From Myroides sp. 1354 (GTDB lineage Bacteria; Bacteroidota; Bacteroidia; Flavobacteriales; Flavobacteriaceae), in contig NZ_JACAGN010000002.1 in NCBI RefSeq assembly GCF_030324495.1, forward strand, positions 1 through 64,000: a stretch of DNA of 64,000 nucleotides, in the 5' to 3' direction. Made by a program: the position numbers and the translations under genes. Positions 18,580-28,628 of the stretch are shown here, piece after piece; position 1 is the stretch's first letter; every line of letters begins with the position of its first letter. Below the pieces are notes generated by a model, which worked only from the letters and a program-made list of their open reading frames with translations, searched no databases and was not told the origin of the DNA.

Positions 18580-18593
18580 GGTTATACTATAAA

Positions 18594-18977
18594 TTAAACT
18601 CTTCTTCTCTTAGGAGGACGACATCCGTTGTGTGGGATTGGAGTAATATCGATAATCTCAGTTACTTCGATTCCACCATTATGTAAAGATCTGATTGCAG
18701 ATTCTCTTCCGTTACCTGGACCTTTTACATAAACTTTTACTTTTTTCAATCCTGCCTCAAGTGCAACTCTACCACAATCTTCAGCAGCCATCTGAGCAGC
18801 ATATGGAGTGTTCTTTTTAGAACCTCTGAATCCCATTTTACCTGCAGACGACCAAGAGATTACTTCACCTTTCTTGTTAGTCAAGGAAATAATGATATTG
18901 TTGAATGTTGCATTAATATGAGCTTCACCTGTTGTTTCTACAACAACTTTACGCTTTTTTGTATTCGCTTTAGCCAT
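18594..18977 (-). CDS. rpsK: 30S ribosomal protein S11
   Basis: Platform protein of the small subunit that lines the mRNA exit path. The 127 residues end in the basic [16 protein letters not shown] tail and contain [20 protein letters not shown] and [19 protein letters not shown], all diagnostic. It lies 11 bases after rpsM. The attenuator-like hairpin before rpsD follows it, so rpsK may be made in excess of the distal alpha-operon genes. Confidence 0.98.
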   Translation of the reverse strand: MAKANTKKRKVVVETTGEAHINATFNNIIISLTNKKGEVISWSSAGKMGFRGSKKNTPYAAQMAAEDCGRVALEAGLKKVKVYVKGPGNGRESAIRSLHNGGIEVTEIIDITPIPHNGCRPPKRRRV

Positions 18978-18988
18978 ATTACTACTTA

Positions 18989-19363
18989 TTATTTAGTTGC
19001 TTTTTTCTTGTTAGCAACAGTTTTTCTTTTACCTTTTCTCGTTCTCGAGTTATTCTTCGTTCTTTGTCCTCTTAAAGGAAGTCCAGTTCTGTGACGGATC
19101 CCTCTGTAACAACCGATATCCATTAAACGTTTGATGTTTAAAGAAATCTCTGAACGTAATTCACCTTCAATTTTGAAATGACCTACTGCTTCACGGATCG
19201 CTCCGATCTCATCATCATTCCAATCTTGTACTTTCTTATCTTCATCAACATTAGCTGCTGCTAAAATTTCTTTAGCTCTACTAGAACCAATCCCGAAGAT
19301 ATAAGTTAAAGCAATAACTCCTCTTTTGTATTTAGGTATGTCTACCCCTGCGATTCTTGCCAT
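18989..19363 (-). CDS. rpsM: 30S ribosomal protein S13
   Basis: Small-subunit head protein contacting the P-site tRNA and L5. The 124 residues start [20 protein letters not shown] and include the helix-two-turn-helix region ([15 protein letters not shown]) and [20 protein letters not shown], with a lysine-rich tail. It begins 2 bases after the short rpmJ gene, the standard spc/alpha junction order of infA-rpmJ-rpsM. Confidence 0.98.
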   Translation of the reverse strand: MARIAGVDIPKYKRGVIALTYIFGIGSSRAKEILAAANVDEDKKVQDWNDDEIGAIREAVGHFKIEGELRSEISLNIKRLMDIGCYRGIRHRTGLPLRGQRTKNNSRTRKGKRKTVANKKKATK

Positions 19364-19365
19364 AA

Positions 19366-19482
19366 TTATCCTTGTCTTTGTTTAAATCTAGGATTCTTTT
19401 TATTAATAACGTAAAGTCTACCTTTTCTACGTACTATGATGCACTCGGCACTTCTTTTTTTAACTGATGCTCTTACTTTCAT
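19366..19482 (-). CDS. rpmJ: 50S ribosomal protein L36, zinc-free form
   Basis: A 38-residue gene found by translating the gap between infA and rpsM: it starts [19 protein letters not shown] and ends [10 protein letters not shown]36 stabilises 23S rRNA in the large subunit. The zinc-binding pattern of the classical form (three Cys and one His) is lost: only one Cys remains, and Ser, Asn and Phe stand at the other positions. It is therefore the zinc-independent type, common in Bacteroidota. Position and size leave little doubt. Confidence 0.95.
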
Positions 19483-19495
19483 TTTAATAGCCTCT

Positions 19496-19711
19496 TTAAT
19501 ATCTATAAGTAATTCTTGCTTTGGTCAAGTCATATGGACTCATTTCCAGTTTCACTCTATCACCAGGCAACAACTTAATGTAGTGCATACGCATTTTACC
19601 TGAGATGTGCGCGATAACAACGTGACCATTTTCTAATTCTACACGGAACATTGCATTAGACAATGCTTCGATTATTGCTCCGTCTTGTTCTATTGCTGAT
19701 TGTTTTGCCAT
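19496..19711 (-). CDS. infA: Translation initiation factor IF-1
   Basis: Binds the ribosomal A site during initiation. The 71-residue single OB-fold protein has the family segments [38 protein letters not shown] and [10 protein letters not shown]. It begins 5 bases after secY and is followed by rpmJ, the usual Bacteroidota order. It is cytoplasmic. Confidence 0.97.
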   Translation of the reverse strand: MAKQSAIEQDGAIIEALSNAMFRVELENGHVVIAHISGKMRMHYIKLLPGDRVKLEMSPYDLTKARITYRY

Positions 19712-19716
19712 AAAAT

Positions 19717-21063
19717 TTAAGCTGTCGCTCTTCTATTTTTACCACTTGTCATCATACTATCATACTGTTTGTTCAATAGATATGAGTTCACTTGTTGGAT
19801 TGTATCAATTACAACACTCACCATAATTAATAGTGAAGTACCACCATAAAACATCGCCCATCCTTGTTGAACCCCTAAAATACTAACGATAATAGCTGGA
19901 AAAATAGCTATCAATGCTAGGTATAAAGACCCAGGGAAAGTGATTAACGACATAATTCTATCCAAGAAATCTGCAGTCTCAGAACCAGGCTTAACCCCTG
20001 GAATAAAACCACCACTTCGCTTCAAGTCGTCTGCCATTTTATTAGTAGGTACTGTAATCGCGGTGTAAAAGTACGTAAAAATAATGATTAATAAAGCAAA
20101 AAGTAAATTATACTCCCAACCAAATACATTATGGAATGTATTACTAATTGATTTTGCAGTATCCGAAGTTGACAAACCAGCCACAGCAGCAGGCACAAAC
20201 ATAATCGCTTGAGCGAAGATAATTGGCATAACTCCTGAAGCATTTAGTTTCAAAGGAATCCATTGGCGGTTTCCTCCTAACATGGATTGATCATACGTTC
20301 CAGAAGCGCTTCTACGAGCGTATTGTACTGGAATTCTTCGTACAGCTAATGTCAAATAGATACAAGCTACGATAATCAATAACCATAAAATTACTTCAAT
20401 AACAACTAACATTGGTCCTCCGTTATTTTCTGTAATACGCGATTGGAATTCTTGGATGAAAGACATAGGAAGTCTTGCAATAATACCAACCATAATTAAT
20501 AACGAAATACCATTTCCAATCCCTTTATCAGTAATTTTTTCTCCTAACCACATGGCAAAGATAGTTCCGGCAGTTAGTATCATTACTGAAGAAAACAAGA
20601 ATGAGAAAGAATTAAAACCTAGCAAAAATGCATCTGATGGCAATTGCACATACAAGTTATAGATGTAACTAGGTCCTTGCAATAAGGTAATACCAATAGT
20701 TAACCATCTTGTAATTTGATTCATTTTCTTTCTACCGCTTTCTCCATCATTTTGTAATTTTTGCAGATAAGGAACCGCAATTCCCATCAGCTGCACCACA
20801 ATGGAAGCAGAAATGTAAGGCATAATACCTAAAGCAAAAACAGATGCCTGTGCAAATGCACCACCTGTAAAAACGTTAATTAACCATCCAATTCCTTGAT
20901 CAGTTTGATCAGTCAACGCTTGCAATTTCGTTGCATCAATACCTGGTAGAGTTACTTGTGTACCGAAACGGTACACAAGTAATAGTCCTAATGTGATTAA
21001 GATTTTATTTTTTAACTCTTCGATTTTCCAGATACTGGCTAATGTTTCAAAAAACTTCTTCAT
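19717..21063 (-). CDS. secY: Protein translocase subunit SecY
   Basis: Channel-forming subunit of the Sec translocon in the inner membrane. The start is set at ATG 21063 ([20 protein letters not shown]), giving 448 residues; a GTG three codons upstream is less likely. About ten membrane segments are visible. Signatures include [15 protein letters not shown] (TM2) and [16 protein letters not shown] [13 protein letters not shown] in the C-terminal half. It lies between rplO and infA within the spc section, as in nearly all bacteria. Confidence 0.97.
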   Translation of the reverse strand: MKKFFETLASIWKIEELKNKILITLGLLLVYRFGTQVTLPGIDATKLQALTDQTDQGIGWLINVFTGGAFAQASVFALGIMPYISASIVVQLMGIAVPYLQKLQNDGESGRKKMNQITRWLTIGITLLQGPSYIYNLYVQLPSDAFLLGFNSFSFLFSSVMILTAGTIFAMWLGEKITDKGIGNGISLLIMVGIIARLPMSFIQEFQSRITENNGGPMLVVIEVILWLLIIVACIYLTLAVRRIPVQYARRSASGTYDQSMLGGNRQWIPLKLNASGVMPIIFAQAIMFVPAAVAGLSTSDTAKSISNTFHNVFGWEYNLLFALLIIIFTYFYTAITVPTNKMADDLKRSGGFIPGVKPGSETADFLDRIMSLITFPGSLYLALIAIFPAIIVSILGVQQGWAMFYGGTSLLIMVSVVIDTIQQVNSYLLNKQYDSMMTSGKNRRATA

Positions 21064-21079
21064 CCTGTTCACTAAGATT

Positions 21080-21532
21080 TTATAACGTTACAACTTCTCC
21101 TCCTGCTGCTTCAATAGCTGCTTGGGCAGAAGCTGAAAATTTATGAGCAGAAACTTTTAATTTTGCTTTTAGCTCTCCACGTCCTAAAACCTTAACTAAA
21201 CTGTTTTTTGTAGCTAATCCTAAATCAACTAATTGAGAAAAATCTACAGTATCAGTTACTTTTCCGCTATCAACAAGACCTTGTAAAGCCTCTAAGTTAA
21301 TTACAGCGTACTCAACTCTGTTAATGTTTTTGAAACCGAATTTAGGTACACGTCTTTGAAGTGGCATTTGTCCTCCTTCAAATCCGATCTTTTTCGAATA
21401 ACCTGAACGTGATTTAGCACCTTTATGTCCTTTTGTAGAAGTTCCTCCTTTTCCAGAACCTTCACCACGACCAACACGTTTGTTTTGGTTGTGTACTGAA
21501 CCGTTTGCTGGTTGTAAATTACTTAAATTCAT
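21080..21532 (-). CDS. rplO: 50S ribosomal protein L15
   Basis: Large-subunit protein near the L7/L12 stalk base region. The 150 residues start with MNLSNLQPANGS and the glycine- and lysine-rich segment RVGRGEGSGKGGTSTKGHKG that threads into rRNA, followed by FEGGQMPLQRRVPKFGF. It lies 12 bases after rpmD and 16 bases before secY, the standard order. Confidence 0.98.
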   Translation of the reverse strand: MNLSNLQPANGSVHNQNKRVGRGEGSGKGGTSTKGHKGAKSRSGYSKKIGFEGGQMPLQRRVPKFGFKNINRVEYAVINLEALQGLVDSGKVTDTVDFSQLVDLGLATKNSLVKVLGRGELKAKLKVSAHKFSASAQAAIEAAGGEVVTL

Positions 21533-21544
21533 CTATTGCGAATA

Positions 21545-21727
21545 TTATTTAATTTCTTCTACAGAAACTAAGTGTTGAACTTTATTTACCATTCCTAAGA
21601 TTGCAGTAGAAGCTTCATGTTCAACCACTTGACCAATCTTACGAAGTCCTAAAGCCTCTAATGTTCTCTTTTGGTTAAGAGGACATTTAATTTGGCTTTT
21701 TACTTGTTTTATTTTGATTTTCGACAT
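21545..21727 (-). CDS. rpmD: 50S ribosomal protein L30
   Basis: Small 60-residue large-subunit protein with the KIKQVKSQIKCPLNQKRTLE and LGLRKIGQVVEHEA segments of bacterial L30. It lies between rpsE and rplO with short gaps (11 and 12 bases), as expected. Some bacteria lack L30; here it is intact. Confidence 0.97.
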   Translation of the reverse strand: MSKIKIKQVKSQIKCPLNQKRTLEALGLRKIGQVVEHEASTAILGMVNKVQHLVSVEEIK

Positions 21728-21738
21728 AATCTTTCAAA

Positions 21739-22263
21739 TTAACCTTTAAATACTTTTTCTAAAGAAATTCCTCTTTGTTTTGCAACTGTAGAAGCACTTC
21801 TTAATCGTAATAAAGCATCGAAAGTAGCTTTCACCACGTTATGTGGATTCGAAGAACCTTGAGACTTAGATAATAAATCTGTAATTCCTACAGCTTCAAC
21901 TACCGCTCTCACAGAACCTCCAGCAATAACTCCCGTACCTAATGATGCAGGCATCAATAATACACGCGCTCCACTGAATTTACCTTTTTGTTCGTGCGGA
22001 ATAGTATGTCCGTTTAATGGAATTTTAACTAAGTTTTTCTTAGCATCTTCTACTGCCTTAGCAATAGCCTCAGATACATCTTTAGATTTACCTAAACCGT
22101 GACCCACTACACCGTTTTCGTCACCTACTACAACAACAGCAGAAAAACCAAAAGCTCTTCCCCCTTTTGTTACTTTAGTAACACGGTTTACACTAACCAA
22201 ACGATCTTTTAAATCAAGACCGCTTGGTTTTACAAATTCTACGTTTTTATAATTTTGATACAT
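21739..22263 (-). CDS. rpsE: 30S ribosomal protein S5
   Basis: Small-subunit protein important for decoding accuracy. The 174 residues carry the N-terminal double-stranded-RNA-binding-like domain ([20 protein letters not shown]) and the C-terminal domain ([33 protein letters not shown]). The loop residues linked to spectinomycin resistance (VTKGG) look wild type. It follows rplR by 6 bases. Confidence 0.98.
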   Translation of the reverse strand: MYQNYKNVEFVKPSGLDLKDRLVSVNRVTKVTKGGRAFGFSAVVVVGDENGVVGHGLGKSKDVSEAIAKAVEDAKKNLVKIPLNGHTIPHEQKGKFSGARVLLMPASLGTGVIAGGSVRAVVEAVGITDLLSKSQGSSNPHNVVKATFDALLRLRSASTVAKQRGISLEKVFKG

Positions 22264-22269
22264 AACTAA

Positions 22270-22620
22270 TTAGAATTTTAATCCAGCTTCTCTAGCGCCG
22301 TCTGCTAATGATTTAACACGTCCGTGGTATAAATAACCATTTCTATCAAAAGATACAGTTTCGATACCTGCTTTTAAAGCTTTCTCTGCGATTAGTTTTC
22401 CAACCGATGCAGCAGTTTCAACATTGGTTCCTCTTGTTATCCCAGCTTCTCTTGACGATGCTGACACTAAAGTTACTCCATTTACGTCATCTATGATTTG
22501 TGCATAGATTTCTTTATTACTTCTGAACACAGAAAGTCTTGTTCTAGCAGGTGTACCGCTAACAGTCTTTCTAATTCTGAACTTTATACGTTGTCTTCTT
22601 TCAGATTTTGTTAATGACAT
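22270..22620 (-). CDS. rplR: 50S ribosomal protein L18
   Basis: Binds 5S rRNA together with L5 and L25. The 116 residues begin [18 protein letters not shown] and contain [19 protein letters not shown] and [20 protein letters not shown], typical of L18. It is positioned between rplF (11-base gap) and rpsE (6-base gap). Nothing unusual is seen. Confidence 0.98.
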   Translation of the reverse strand: MSLTKSERRQRIKFRIRKTVSGTPARTRLSVFRSNKEIYAQIIDDVNGVTLVSASSREAGITRGTNVETAASVGKLIAEKALKAGIETVSFDRNGYLYHGRVKSLADGAREAGLKF

Positions 22621-22631
22621 AGTCTTAATTT

Positions 22632-23174
22632 TTAAGCTGATTTACCTGCTTTTCTTCTTAATTCCTCACCTACAAACTTGATTCCTTTTCCTTTGTAAGG
22701 TTCTGGCTTACGGAAAGAACGGATTTTTGCAGCTACTTGACCTACTAATTGTTTGTCGTAAGAAGTTAATTTTACTAGAGGGTTTTTCCCTTTTTCTGAT
22801 ATTGTTTCAACTACAACTTCTGGAGCAACTTCTAACACGATATTGTGAGAGAATCCTAAAGCTAAATCTAACTTTTGCCCTTGGTTTGCAGCACGGTAAC
22901 CTACCCCTACAAACTCTAAAGTGATAGTAAATCCTTCAGAAACACCAGTAATCATATTGTTAATCAAGCTACGGTATAATCCGTGTTTCGCTCTTTCATC
23001 TTTATCGTCAGATGATCTTTCTACTACTACTTGATTATCTTCTACTTTAACACTAACTGTATCGAATTTCTGAGTAAGCTCTCCTAATTTACCTTTAACA
23101 ACAATAACGCCTTCTTGAACATCAACTGTTACACCAGCAGGAATTGTTATCGGACTTTTTCCTATTCTTGACAT
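22632..23174 (-). CDS. rplF: 50S ribosomal protein L6
   Basis: Large-subunit protein close to the sarcin-ricin loop and factor-binding site. The 180 residues form two similar domains; [15 protein letters not shown] and the C-terminal [19 protein letters not shown] are clear family signatures. It follows rpsH by 17 bases and precedes rplR. Confidence 0.98.
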   Translation of the reverse strand: MSRIGKSPITIPAGVTVDVQEGVIVVKGKLGELTQKFDTVSVKVEDNQVVVERSSDDKDERAKHGLYRSLINNMITGVSEGFTITLEFVGVGYRAANQGQKLDLALGFSHNIVLEVAPEVVVETISEKGKNPLVKLTSYDKQLVGQVAAKIRSFRKPEPYKGKGIKFVGEELRRKAGKSA

Positions 23175-23191
23175 TTCTTAGTCTTTTTAAA

Positions 23192-23590
23192 TTAGTATAC
23201 GTAACAAACTACTTCTCCACCAACATTTAATTGTTTTGCTTGTTTTCCAGTCATCAATCCTTTTGATGTTGAAACAATCGCAATTCCTAAACCATTTAAG
23301 ATTCTTGGAAGGTCAGCTGCAGAAGCGTATTTACGCAAACCTGGTTTACTAATTCTTTGGATATCTCTAATCACAGACTCTTTTGTGTCTTTATCGTATT
23401 TCAAAGCTATTTTGATTGTACCTTGAACTGTACTATCATCAAATTTATAGCTTAAGATATATCCTTGATCGAATAAAATTTTCGTGATTTCTTTTTTGAA
23501 GTTAGATGCTGGGATCTCTACCACTTTGTGGTTTGCACGCACAGCATTTCTAATTCTTGTAAGGAAATCTGCTATTGGATCTGTATACAT
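23192..23590 (-). CDS. rpsH: 30S ribosomal protein S8
   Basis: Central-domain assembly protein binding 16S rRNA; in E. coli it is the translational regulator of the spc operon. The 132 residues begin [20 protein letters not shown] and end with the [17 protein letters not shown] segment ([20 protein letters not shown]). It lies 22 bases after rpsN. No separate S8-binding mimic was identified here. Confidence 0.98.
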   Translation of the reverse strand: MYTDPIADFLTRIRNAVRANHKVVEIPASNFKKEITKILFDQGYILSYKFDDSTVQGTIKIALKYDKDTKESVIRDIQRISKPGLRKYASAADLPRILNGLGIAIVSTSKGLMTGKQAKQLNVGGEVVCYVY

Positions 23591-23612
23591 TGTTTTTACC
23601 TTTAAATCTTAA

Positions 23613-23882
23613 TTACCAACTTGCCTTTTTAACTCCTGGTATCAACCCTTGGTTAGCCATCTCACGGAAAGTAACACGAGAAATACCGAATTGACGCATA
23701 TACCCTCTAGGTCTTCCAGTTAATTTACATCTGTTGTGTAAACGTACAGGAGAAGCATTTTTAGGTAATTTTTGTAACCCTTCGTAGTCACCAGCTTCTA
23801 AAAGAGCTTTTCTTTTATCTGCATATTTAGCTACTAATGCTTGTCTTTTAACCTCACGGGCTTTCATTGATTCTTTAGCCAT
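23613..23882 (-). CDS. rpsN: 30S ribosomal protein S14, zinc-free long form
   Basis: Small-subunit head protein. The 89-residue length and the absence of the CxxC pair show the long, zinc-independent form. The segment [20 protein letters not shown] and the C-terminal [10 protein letters not shown] identify the family. It starts 5 bases after rplE. Together with the zinc-free L36 and S4 of this cluster, it suggests little dependence of this ribosome on zinc. Confidence 0.98.
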   Translation of the reverse strand: MAKESMKAREVKRQALVAKYADKRKALLEAGDYEGLQKLPKNASPVRLHNRCKLTGRPRGYMRQFGISRVTFREMANQGLIPGVKKASW

Positions 23883-23887
23883 AACTC

Positions 23888-24439
23888 TTAATTCTTTTTA
23901 AAAGGTAATCCTAATTCAACTAGTAAAGATTTCGCTTCTTTATCCGTGTTAGCAGATGTTACAAACGTAATATCGAAACCAGCAATTTTGTTTACTTTAT
24001 CAATATTGATTTCAGGGAAAATAATTTGCTCAGTTACACCTAAGTTATAATTTCCTCTACCGTCGAATCCATCAGATTTGATACCAGAGAAATCTCTCAC
24101 TCGTGGTAAAGCCGAAGTAACTAAACGATCTAAGAATTCATACATTCTTTCTCCACGTAAAGTAACTTTAGCTCCGATTGGCATTCCTTTTCTCAATTTG
24201 AAAGAAGCAACGTCTTTCTTAGAAATAGTAGCTACCGCTTTTTGCCCTGTAATTTTAGTTAACTCCTCTACTGCGTAATCAACTAATTTCTTATCAGATA
24301 CAGCTGCACCTACACCACGGCTAACAACAATTTTCTCAAGTTTAGGAACTTGCATAATGTTCTTGTATCCAAACTCCTCTTTAAGAGCAGAGATCACTCT
24401 GCTTTTATATTCTTCTTTAAGTCTTGGTATATAAGCCAT
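23888..24439 (-). CDS. rplE: 50S ribosomal protein L5
   Basis: Binds 5S rRNA and contacts the P-site tRNA. The 183 residues include [35 protein letters not shown], and the C-terminal [19 protein letters not shown], all typical. The gap to rplX is 1 base, indicating tight translational coupling. It is a standard member of the spc section. Confidence 0.98.
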   Translation of the reverse strand: MAYIPRLKEEYKSRVISALKEEFGYKNIMQVPKLEKIVVSRGVGAAVSDKKLVDYAVEELTKITGQKAVATISKKDVASFKLRKGMPIGAKVTLRGERMYEFLDRLVTSALPRVRDFSGIKSDGFDGRGNYNLGVTEQIIFPEINIDKVNKIAGFDITFVTSANTDKEAKSLLVELGLPFKKN

Positions 24440-24440
24440 A

Positions 24441-24758
24441 CTATAATACTTGATTTGATTTTTTAGAAACTCTTACATTTTTTCCATTTTCATTTCTTTG
24501 GATCGCTACTTTCGTAGTATCGTTAGTTTTAGGATCAACGATCGCTAAATTAGAAATATGGATAGGAGCCTCTTTTTTAACAATACCACCTTGAGGGTTA
24601 GTAGCACTAGGCTTAACATGCTTAGAAATGATGTTTACCCCTTCAACAATAGCTTTGTTCTTTTCGCGTAATACACGTACGATTTTTCCTTCAGATCCTT
24701 TGTGATCTCCAGCGATAACACGTACAGTATCTCCTGTTTTAATCTTTAGCTTAATCAT
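24441..24758 (-). CDS. rplX: 50S ribosomal protein L24
   Basis: Early assembly protein of the large subunit near the tunnel exit. The 105 residues contain the KOW motif ([20 protein letters not shown]) at about 8-30, followed by [14 protein letters not shown]. It starts 12 bases after rplN and abuts rplE. Nothing unusual is seen. Confidence 0.98.
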   Translation of the reverse strand: MIKLKIKTGDTVRVIAGDHKGSEGKIVRVLREKNKAIVEGVNIISKHVKPSATNPQGGIVKKEAPIHISNLAIVDPKTNDTTKVAIQRNENGKNVRVSKKSNQVL

Positions 24759-24770
24759 GTTTAGAACGAA

Positions 24771-25139
24771 TTACAACACCTCTGGTGCTAATGATACAAT
24801 TTTCATGAATTGTTTTTCACGAAGTTCTCTTGCTACTGGTCCAAAAACACGAGTTCCTTTCATTTCACCTGCAGCATTTAACAATACGCAAGCGTTATCA
24901 TCGAATCTAATGTATGATCCATCAGCTCTTCTAACCTCTTTTTTAGTGCGAACAACTACAGCAGTAGATACAGCACCTTTTTTCACACTTCCATTTGGAG
25001 TTGCGTCTTTGATACTTACTACAATTTTGTCTCCTACTGAAGCGTAACGACGCTTTGTCCCACCTAACACACGGATAGTCAAAACCTCTTTTGCTCCCGT
25101 GTTATCTGCTACTTTAAGTCTAGATTCTTGTTGTACCAT
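24771..25139 (-). CDS. rplN: 50S ribosomal protein L14
   Basis: Central large-subunit protein forming an intersubunit bridge. The 122 residues start [20 protein letters not shown] and contain [19 protein letters not shown] and the C-terminal [16 protein letters not shown]. It begins 2 bases after rpsQ. This is the start of the classical spc part of the cluster, but no promoter is visible at this boundary. Confidence 0.98.
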   Translation of the reverse strand: MVQQESRLKVADNTGAKEVLTIRVLGGTKRRYASVGDKIVVSIKDATPNGSVKKGAVSTAVVVRTKKEVRRADGSYIRFDDNACVLLNAAGEMKGTRVFGPVARELREKQFMKIVSLAPEVL

Positions 25140-25141
25140 AA

Positions 25142-25399
25142 TTATTTCGCTCTTTCAATGATTTCAACTAATCTCCAACATTTTGATTTAGATAATGGAC
25201 GAGTCTCCATAATTCTAACAGTATCACCAATGTTGCAGTTGTTCGTTTCGTCGTGAGCAACATATTTTTTAGTTTGCTTCACGAACTTTCCATATAATGG
25301 GTGTTTTACTTTTTTTACTTCAGAAACAACAATAGATTTCTCCATTTTGTTACTAGTAACAACACCTATTCTTTCTTTTCTTTCTTTTCTATTTTCCAT
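25142..25399 (-). CDS. rpsQ: 30S ribosomal protein S17
   Basis: OB-fold protein binding the 5' domain of 16S rRNA. The 85 residues contain [20 protein letters not shown] and [20 protein letters not shown], diagnostic for S17. It follows rpmC by 17 bases and is nearly joined to rplN (2-base gap). Confidence 0.98.
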   Translation of the reverse strand: MENRKERKERIGVVTSNKMEKSIVVSEVKKVKHPLYGKFVKQTKKYVAHDETNNCNIGDTVRIMETRPLSKSKCWRLVEIIERAK

Positions 25400-25416
25400 C
25401 TTTTGGCAGAATACAA

Positions 25417-25608
25417 TTATTGTAACTCTCTTTTGCTTAGCTCAGTATTAACTCTAGCAATTGTTCTTCTCACCTTTCTGATTTGAAGAGGATTCTCGAT
25501 TGGAGAAATTGCATGAGTAGTTTTTAAGCTATTTAATGCGTTAGTCAACTCTTTTAATTGCTCTTGTAAATCAGCTACAGATAGGTTTACTATTTCAGAT
25601 TGTTTCAT
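25417..25608 (-). CDS. rpmC: 50S ribosomal protein L29
   Basis: Small helical large-subunit protein at the tunnel exit, part of the docking site for SRP and trigger factor. The 63 residues [20 protein letters not shown] to [16 protein letters not shown] form the expected helical hairpin. It lies between rplP (12-base gap) and rpsQ (17-base gap). Confidence 0.98.
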   Translation of the reverse strand: MKQSEIVNLSVADLQEQLKELTNALNSLKTTHAISPIENPLQIRKVRRTIARVNTELSKRELQ

Positions 25609-25620
25609 GATAAATTTCTA

Positions 25621-26040
25621 TTATGCTTCGAAATCTCTAGCAATTATAAATTTTGTTTTCACAGGAAGTTTTTGAGCAGCTAAGCGTAAAGCTTCTTTTG
25701 CTACAGATAGTGGAACACCACCAACCTCAAACATTATTTTTCCTGGTTTTACCACAGCAACCCAGTATTCTACTGCACCCTTACCTTTACCCATACGCAC
25801 TTCAAGAGGCTTCTTAGTGATTGGTTTGTCTGGGAAAATCTTGATCCATAATTGTCCTTCACGTTTCATAAAACGAGTTGCAGCGATACGTGCAGCCTCG
25901 ATTTGACGAGAAGTGATAAATGCTGAATCTAAAGATTTAATTCCGAACATCCCATTAGAAAGTTCATGCCCTCTTTGGGAAATCCCTTTCATCTTACCTT
26001 TCTGTACCTTACGGTATTTTGTTCTTTTAGGCTGTAACAT
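25621..26040 (-). CDS. rplP: 50S ribosomal protein L16
   Basis: Large-subunit protein near the A-site tRNA elbow. The 139 residues carry [37 protein letters not shown], and [20 protein letters not shown], which includes the conserved Arg that is hydroxylated in some bacteria. It follows rpsC by 18 bases. Confidence 0.98.
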   Translation of the reverse strand: MLQPKRTKYRKVQKGKMKGISQRGHELSNGMFGIKSLDSAFITSRQIEAARIAATRFMKREGQLWIKIFPDKPITKKPLEVRMGKGKGAVEYWVAVVKPGKIMFEVGGVPLSVAKEALRLAAQKLPVKTKFIIARDFEA

Positions 26041-26058
26041 TTTTCTTCAGTTTAAAAA

Positions 26059-26781
26059 TTACTTTCTTTTGCGTTGGTTAGGTCTACCTTTACTAGATCC
26101 TGCTGGCGATTTAGATTGTTTTTTATCCATACCAGCTAACGGAGAAAGATCTCTTTTACCGTAAACTTCACCTTTCATGATCCACACTTTAATTCCCATT
26201 CTACCATAAGTAGTATGAGCTTCAGCAAGTGCATAATCGATGTCAGCTCTGAAAGTAGATAATGGAATTCTTCCTTCTTTGAACGATTCTGAACGTGCCA
26301 TTTCAGCACCGTTCAAACGACCAGAAATCATTACTTTGATTCCTTCAGCATTCATTCTCATCGCAGCACCAATCGCCATACGAATAGCTCTACGGTAAGA
26401 AATTCTGTTTTCAATTTGACGAGCGATACTAGCAGCCACTAAAAACGCGTCAAGTTCAGGTCTCTTAATTTCAAAGATATTGATTTGAACTTCCTTATCA
26501 GTAATCTTTTTCAATTCCTCTTTCAACTTGTCTACCTCTTGTCCACCTTTTCCGATAATGATACCAGGTCTAGCAGTAGTGATAGTAACGGTTACAAGTT
26601 TCAAAGTTCTCTCGATGATTACTTTTGATACACTAGCTTTTGATAAACGAGCATGGATATACTTTCTGATTTTGTGATCCTCAGCGATTTTATCACCGTA
26701 ATCATTTCCACCATACCAGTTTGAGTCCCATCCTCTAATAATACCAAGGCGATTCCCGATCGGATTAGTTTTTTGTCCCAT
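26059..26781 (-). CDS. rpsC: 30S ribosomal protein S3
   Basis: Small-subunit head protein at the mRNA entry channel. The 240 residues contain a type II KH domain (about 45-110, with [17 protein letters not shown]) and a C-terminal S3 domain ([39 protein letters not shown]), followed by a basic tail. It starts 8 bases after rplV. Confidence 0.98.
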   Translation of the reverse strand: MGQKTNPIGNRLGIIRGWDSNWYGGNDYGDKIAEDHKIRKYIHARLSKASVSKVIIERTLKLVTVTITTARPGIIIGKGGQEVDKLKEELKKITDKEVQINIFEIKRPELDAFLVAASIARQIENRISYRRAIRMAIGAAMRMNAEGIKVMISGRLNGAEMARSESFKEGRIPLSTFRADIDYALAEAHTTYGRMGIKVWIMKGEVYGKRDLSPLAGMDKKQSKSPAGSSKGRPNQRKRK

Positions 26782-26789
26782 ACTGTTTA

Positions 26790-27200
26790 TTAATTGCTTT
26801 GTGTGTTATTATTAGATCCTAATACGATTGTCACGTGATTAGAACGTTTTCTTATTCTGTGTGCTCTTCCTTGAGGTGCAGGACGAAGTCTTTTCAACAT
26901 CATTCCTCCATCTACTCTAATCTCTTTTACAAAAAGTCCAGCTTCTTCCATGTTTTCTTCGCTGTTTTTTGCTTGCCAGTTTGCAATTGCAGACAAAAGT
27001 AATTTCTCTAAGTTACGAGAAGCATCTTTTGTGCTGAATTTTAATATATTTAGAGCTTTTTCTACTTTCTGTCCTCTTACTAAATCCGCTACTAAGCGCA
27101 TTTTTCTTGGAGAAGTAGGGCAATTGTTTAGCTTAGCAAAAGCAACTTGCTTATTAGCTTCTTTAGTTTGCTCAGCTCTTTCTCTTTTACGAACTCCCAT
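26790..27200 (-). CDS. rplV: 50S ribosomal protein L22
   Basis: Its long beta hairpin lines the exit tunnel and is a site of macrolide resistance changes. The 136 residues include [20 protein letters not shown] and the tunnel loop [20 protein letters not shown], which looks wild type. It follows rpsS by 9 bases. Confidence 0.98.
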   Translation of the reverse strand: MGVRKRERAEQTKEANKQVAFAKLNNCPTSPRKMRLVADLVRGQKVEKALNILKFSTKDASRNLEKLLLSAIANWQAKNSEENMEEAGLFVKEIRVDGGMMLKRLRPAPQGRAHRIRKRSNHVTIVLGSNNNTQSN

Positions 27201-27209
27201 AGCTTCTTA

Positions 27210-27488
27210 TTATTTTTTACCTTTATTCTTTGCACCAGCGTGACCTCTAAACGATCTTGTTGGTGAAAATTCCCCTAACTTGTGTCCAACCATGTTCTCT
27301 GTTACATATACAGGAACAAATTGACGACCATTATGTACTGCGATAGTCTGTCCAACGAAATCTGGAGTAATCATAGAAGCTCTTGACCAAGTTTTGATAA
27401 CAGCTTTATTTCCAGACTCTACATTTTTAAGAACTTTCTTCTCTAATTTAAAGTGAACATAAGGTCCTTTTTTTAACGAACGTGCCAT
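27210..27488 (-). CDS. rpsS: 30S ribosomal protein S19
   Basis: Small-subunit head protein forming a complex with S13. The 92 residues begin [20 protein letters not shown] and contain [20 protein letters not shown], both diagnostic. It follows rplB by 11 bases and precedes rplV. Confidence 0.98.
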   Translation of the reverse strand: MARSLKKGPYVHFKLEKKVLKNVESGNKAVIKTWSRASMITPDFVGQTIAVHNGRQFVPVYVTENMVGHKLGEFSPTRSFRGHAGAKNKGKK

Positions 27489-27499
27489 GTCTTACTCTT

Positions 27500-28324
27500 T
27501 TATTTCTTTCTACGTTCAACGATATACTTGTTACTCGACTTAACTTTAGAACGAGTTCTATAACCTTTAGCAGGCATCCCGTTTCTTGAACGTGGGTGTC
27601 CTCCTGAAGAGCGACCTTCTCCACCTCCCATTGGGTGATCTACCGGGTTCATAGCTACAGCTCTTGTTCTAGGTCTTCTACCTAACCATCTAGATCTACC
27701 AGCTTTACCAGAAACGATTAATTGGTGATCGTGGTTCGATACAGCTCCAATAGTAGCCATACAAGTTAACAAAATTAAACGCACTTCTCCAGAAGGCATT
27801 TTAATTGTTGCGTACTTACCATCTCTTGCTACTAATTGAGCGAAAGTACCAGCTGAACGAGCAATCACTGCTCCTTGTCCAGGACGTAATTCGATACAAG
27901 AAATAACAGTTCCTAAAGGAATTTTACTTAAAGGCATTGCATTCCCTACTTCAGGTGATGCATCTGGTCCAGAAACTACAGTTTGTCCAACTTTAAGACC
28001 AGCTTGTGCGATAACGTAAGCTTTAGCTCCATCCGCATAAGCAAGTAATGAAATAAATGCTGAACGGTTTGGATCATACTCGATTGTTTTAACAACTGCA
28101 GGAACTCCTTCTTTTGTTCTTTTAAAATCGATGATACGATATCTTTGTTTATGACCACCACCTGTGTAGCGCATGGTCATTTTTCCTTGACTATTTCTAC
28201 CTCCAGATTTTTTTTTCGGTGCTAGTAAACTACGCTCCGGCTTATCAGTTGTTATAGCGTCAAAACTATTTACAACTCTAAAACGCTGACCTGGGGTAAT
28301 AGGTTTTAATTTTCTAACTGACAT
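27500..28324 (-). CDS. rplB: 50S ribosomal protein L2
   Basis: One of the most conserved large-subunit proteins, needed for subunit joining and peptidyl-transferase function. The 274 residues contain the RNA-binding OB domain ([18 protein letters not shown]) and the C-terminal SH3-like domain with [19 protein letters not shown], which includes the conserved His. It starts 6 bases after rplW. Confidence 0.98.
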   Translation of the reverse strand: MSVRKLKPITPGQRFRVVNSFDAITTDKPERSLLAPKKKSGGRNSQGKMTMRYTGGGHKQRYRIIDFKRTKEGVPAVVKTIEYDPNRSAFISLLAYADGAKAYVIAQAGLKVGQTVVSGPDASPEVGNAMPLSKIPLGTVISCIELRPGQGAVIARSAGTFAQLVARDGKYATIKMPSGEVRLILLTCMATIGAVSNHDHQLIVSGKAGRSRWLGRRPRTRAVAMNPVDHPMGGGEGRSSGGHPRSRNGMPAKGYRTRSKVKSSNKYIVERRKK

Positions 28325-28330
28325 TATTTA

Positions 28331-28621
28331 TTAGATATTTGAATAAAAGTCTATATTATCTCCTTCTTTCAATTCAACTATTGCTTTTTTGAAAGCATTA
28401 GTTTTAGCGTTAATCATACCGCTTTTTGTATATTTAACAGAACGCTTCGCACCATAGTTCATAGTATTTACGTTAACAACACTAACACCATAAGTAGCTT
28501 CTACTGCTTTTTTGATCTCAATTTTGTTCGCTTTTCTATCAACTACGAAACCATAACGGCCAAAAACTTCACCGTCTTTTGTTACTTTTTCTGTAATTAT
28601 AGGCTTAATTAAAACACTCAT
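28331..28621 (-). CDS. rplW: 50S ribosomal protein L23
   Basis: Tunnel-exit protein that docks trigger factor and SRP. The 96 residues MSVLIKPIITEKVTKDGE through FVVDRKANKIEIKKAVEATYG and YTKSGMINAKTNAFKKAIV match L23. It follows rplD by 7 bases and precedes rplB by 6. Confidence 0.97.
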   Translation of the reverse strand: MSVLIKPIITEKVTKDGEVFGRYGFVVDRKANKIEIKKAVEATYGVSVVNVNTMNYGAKRSVKYTKSGMINAKTNAFKKAIVELKEGDNIDFYSNI

Positions 28622-28628
28622 GTTCCTA

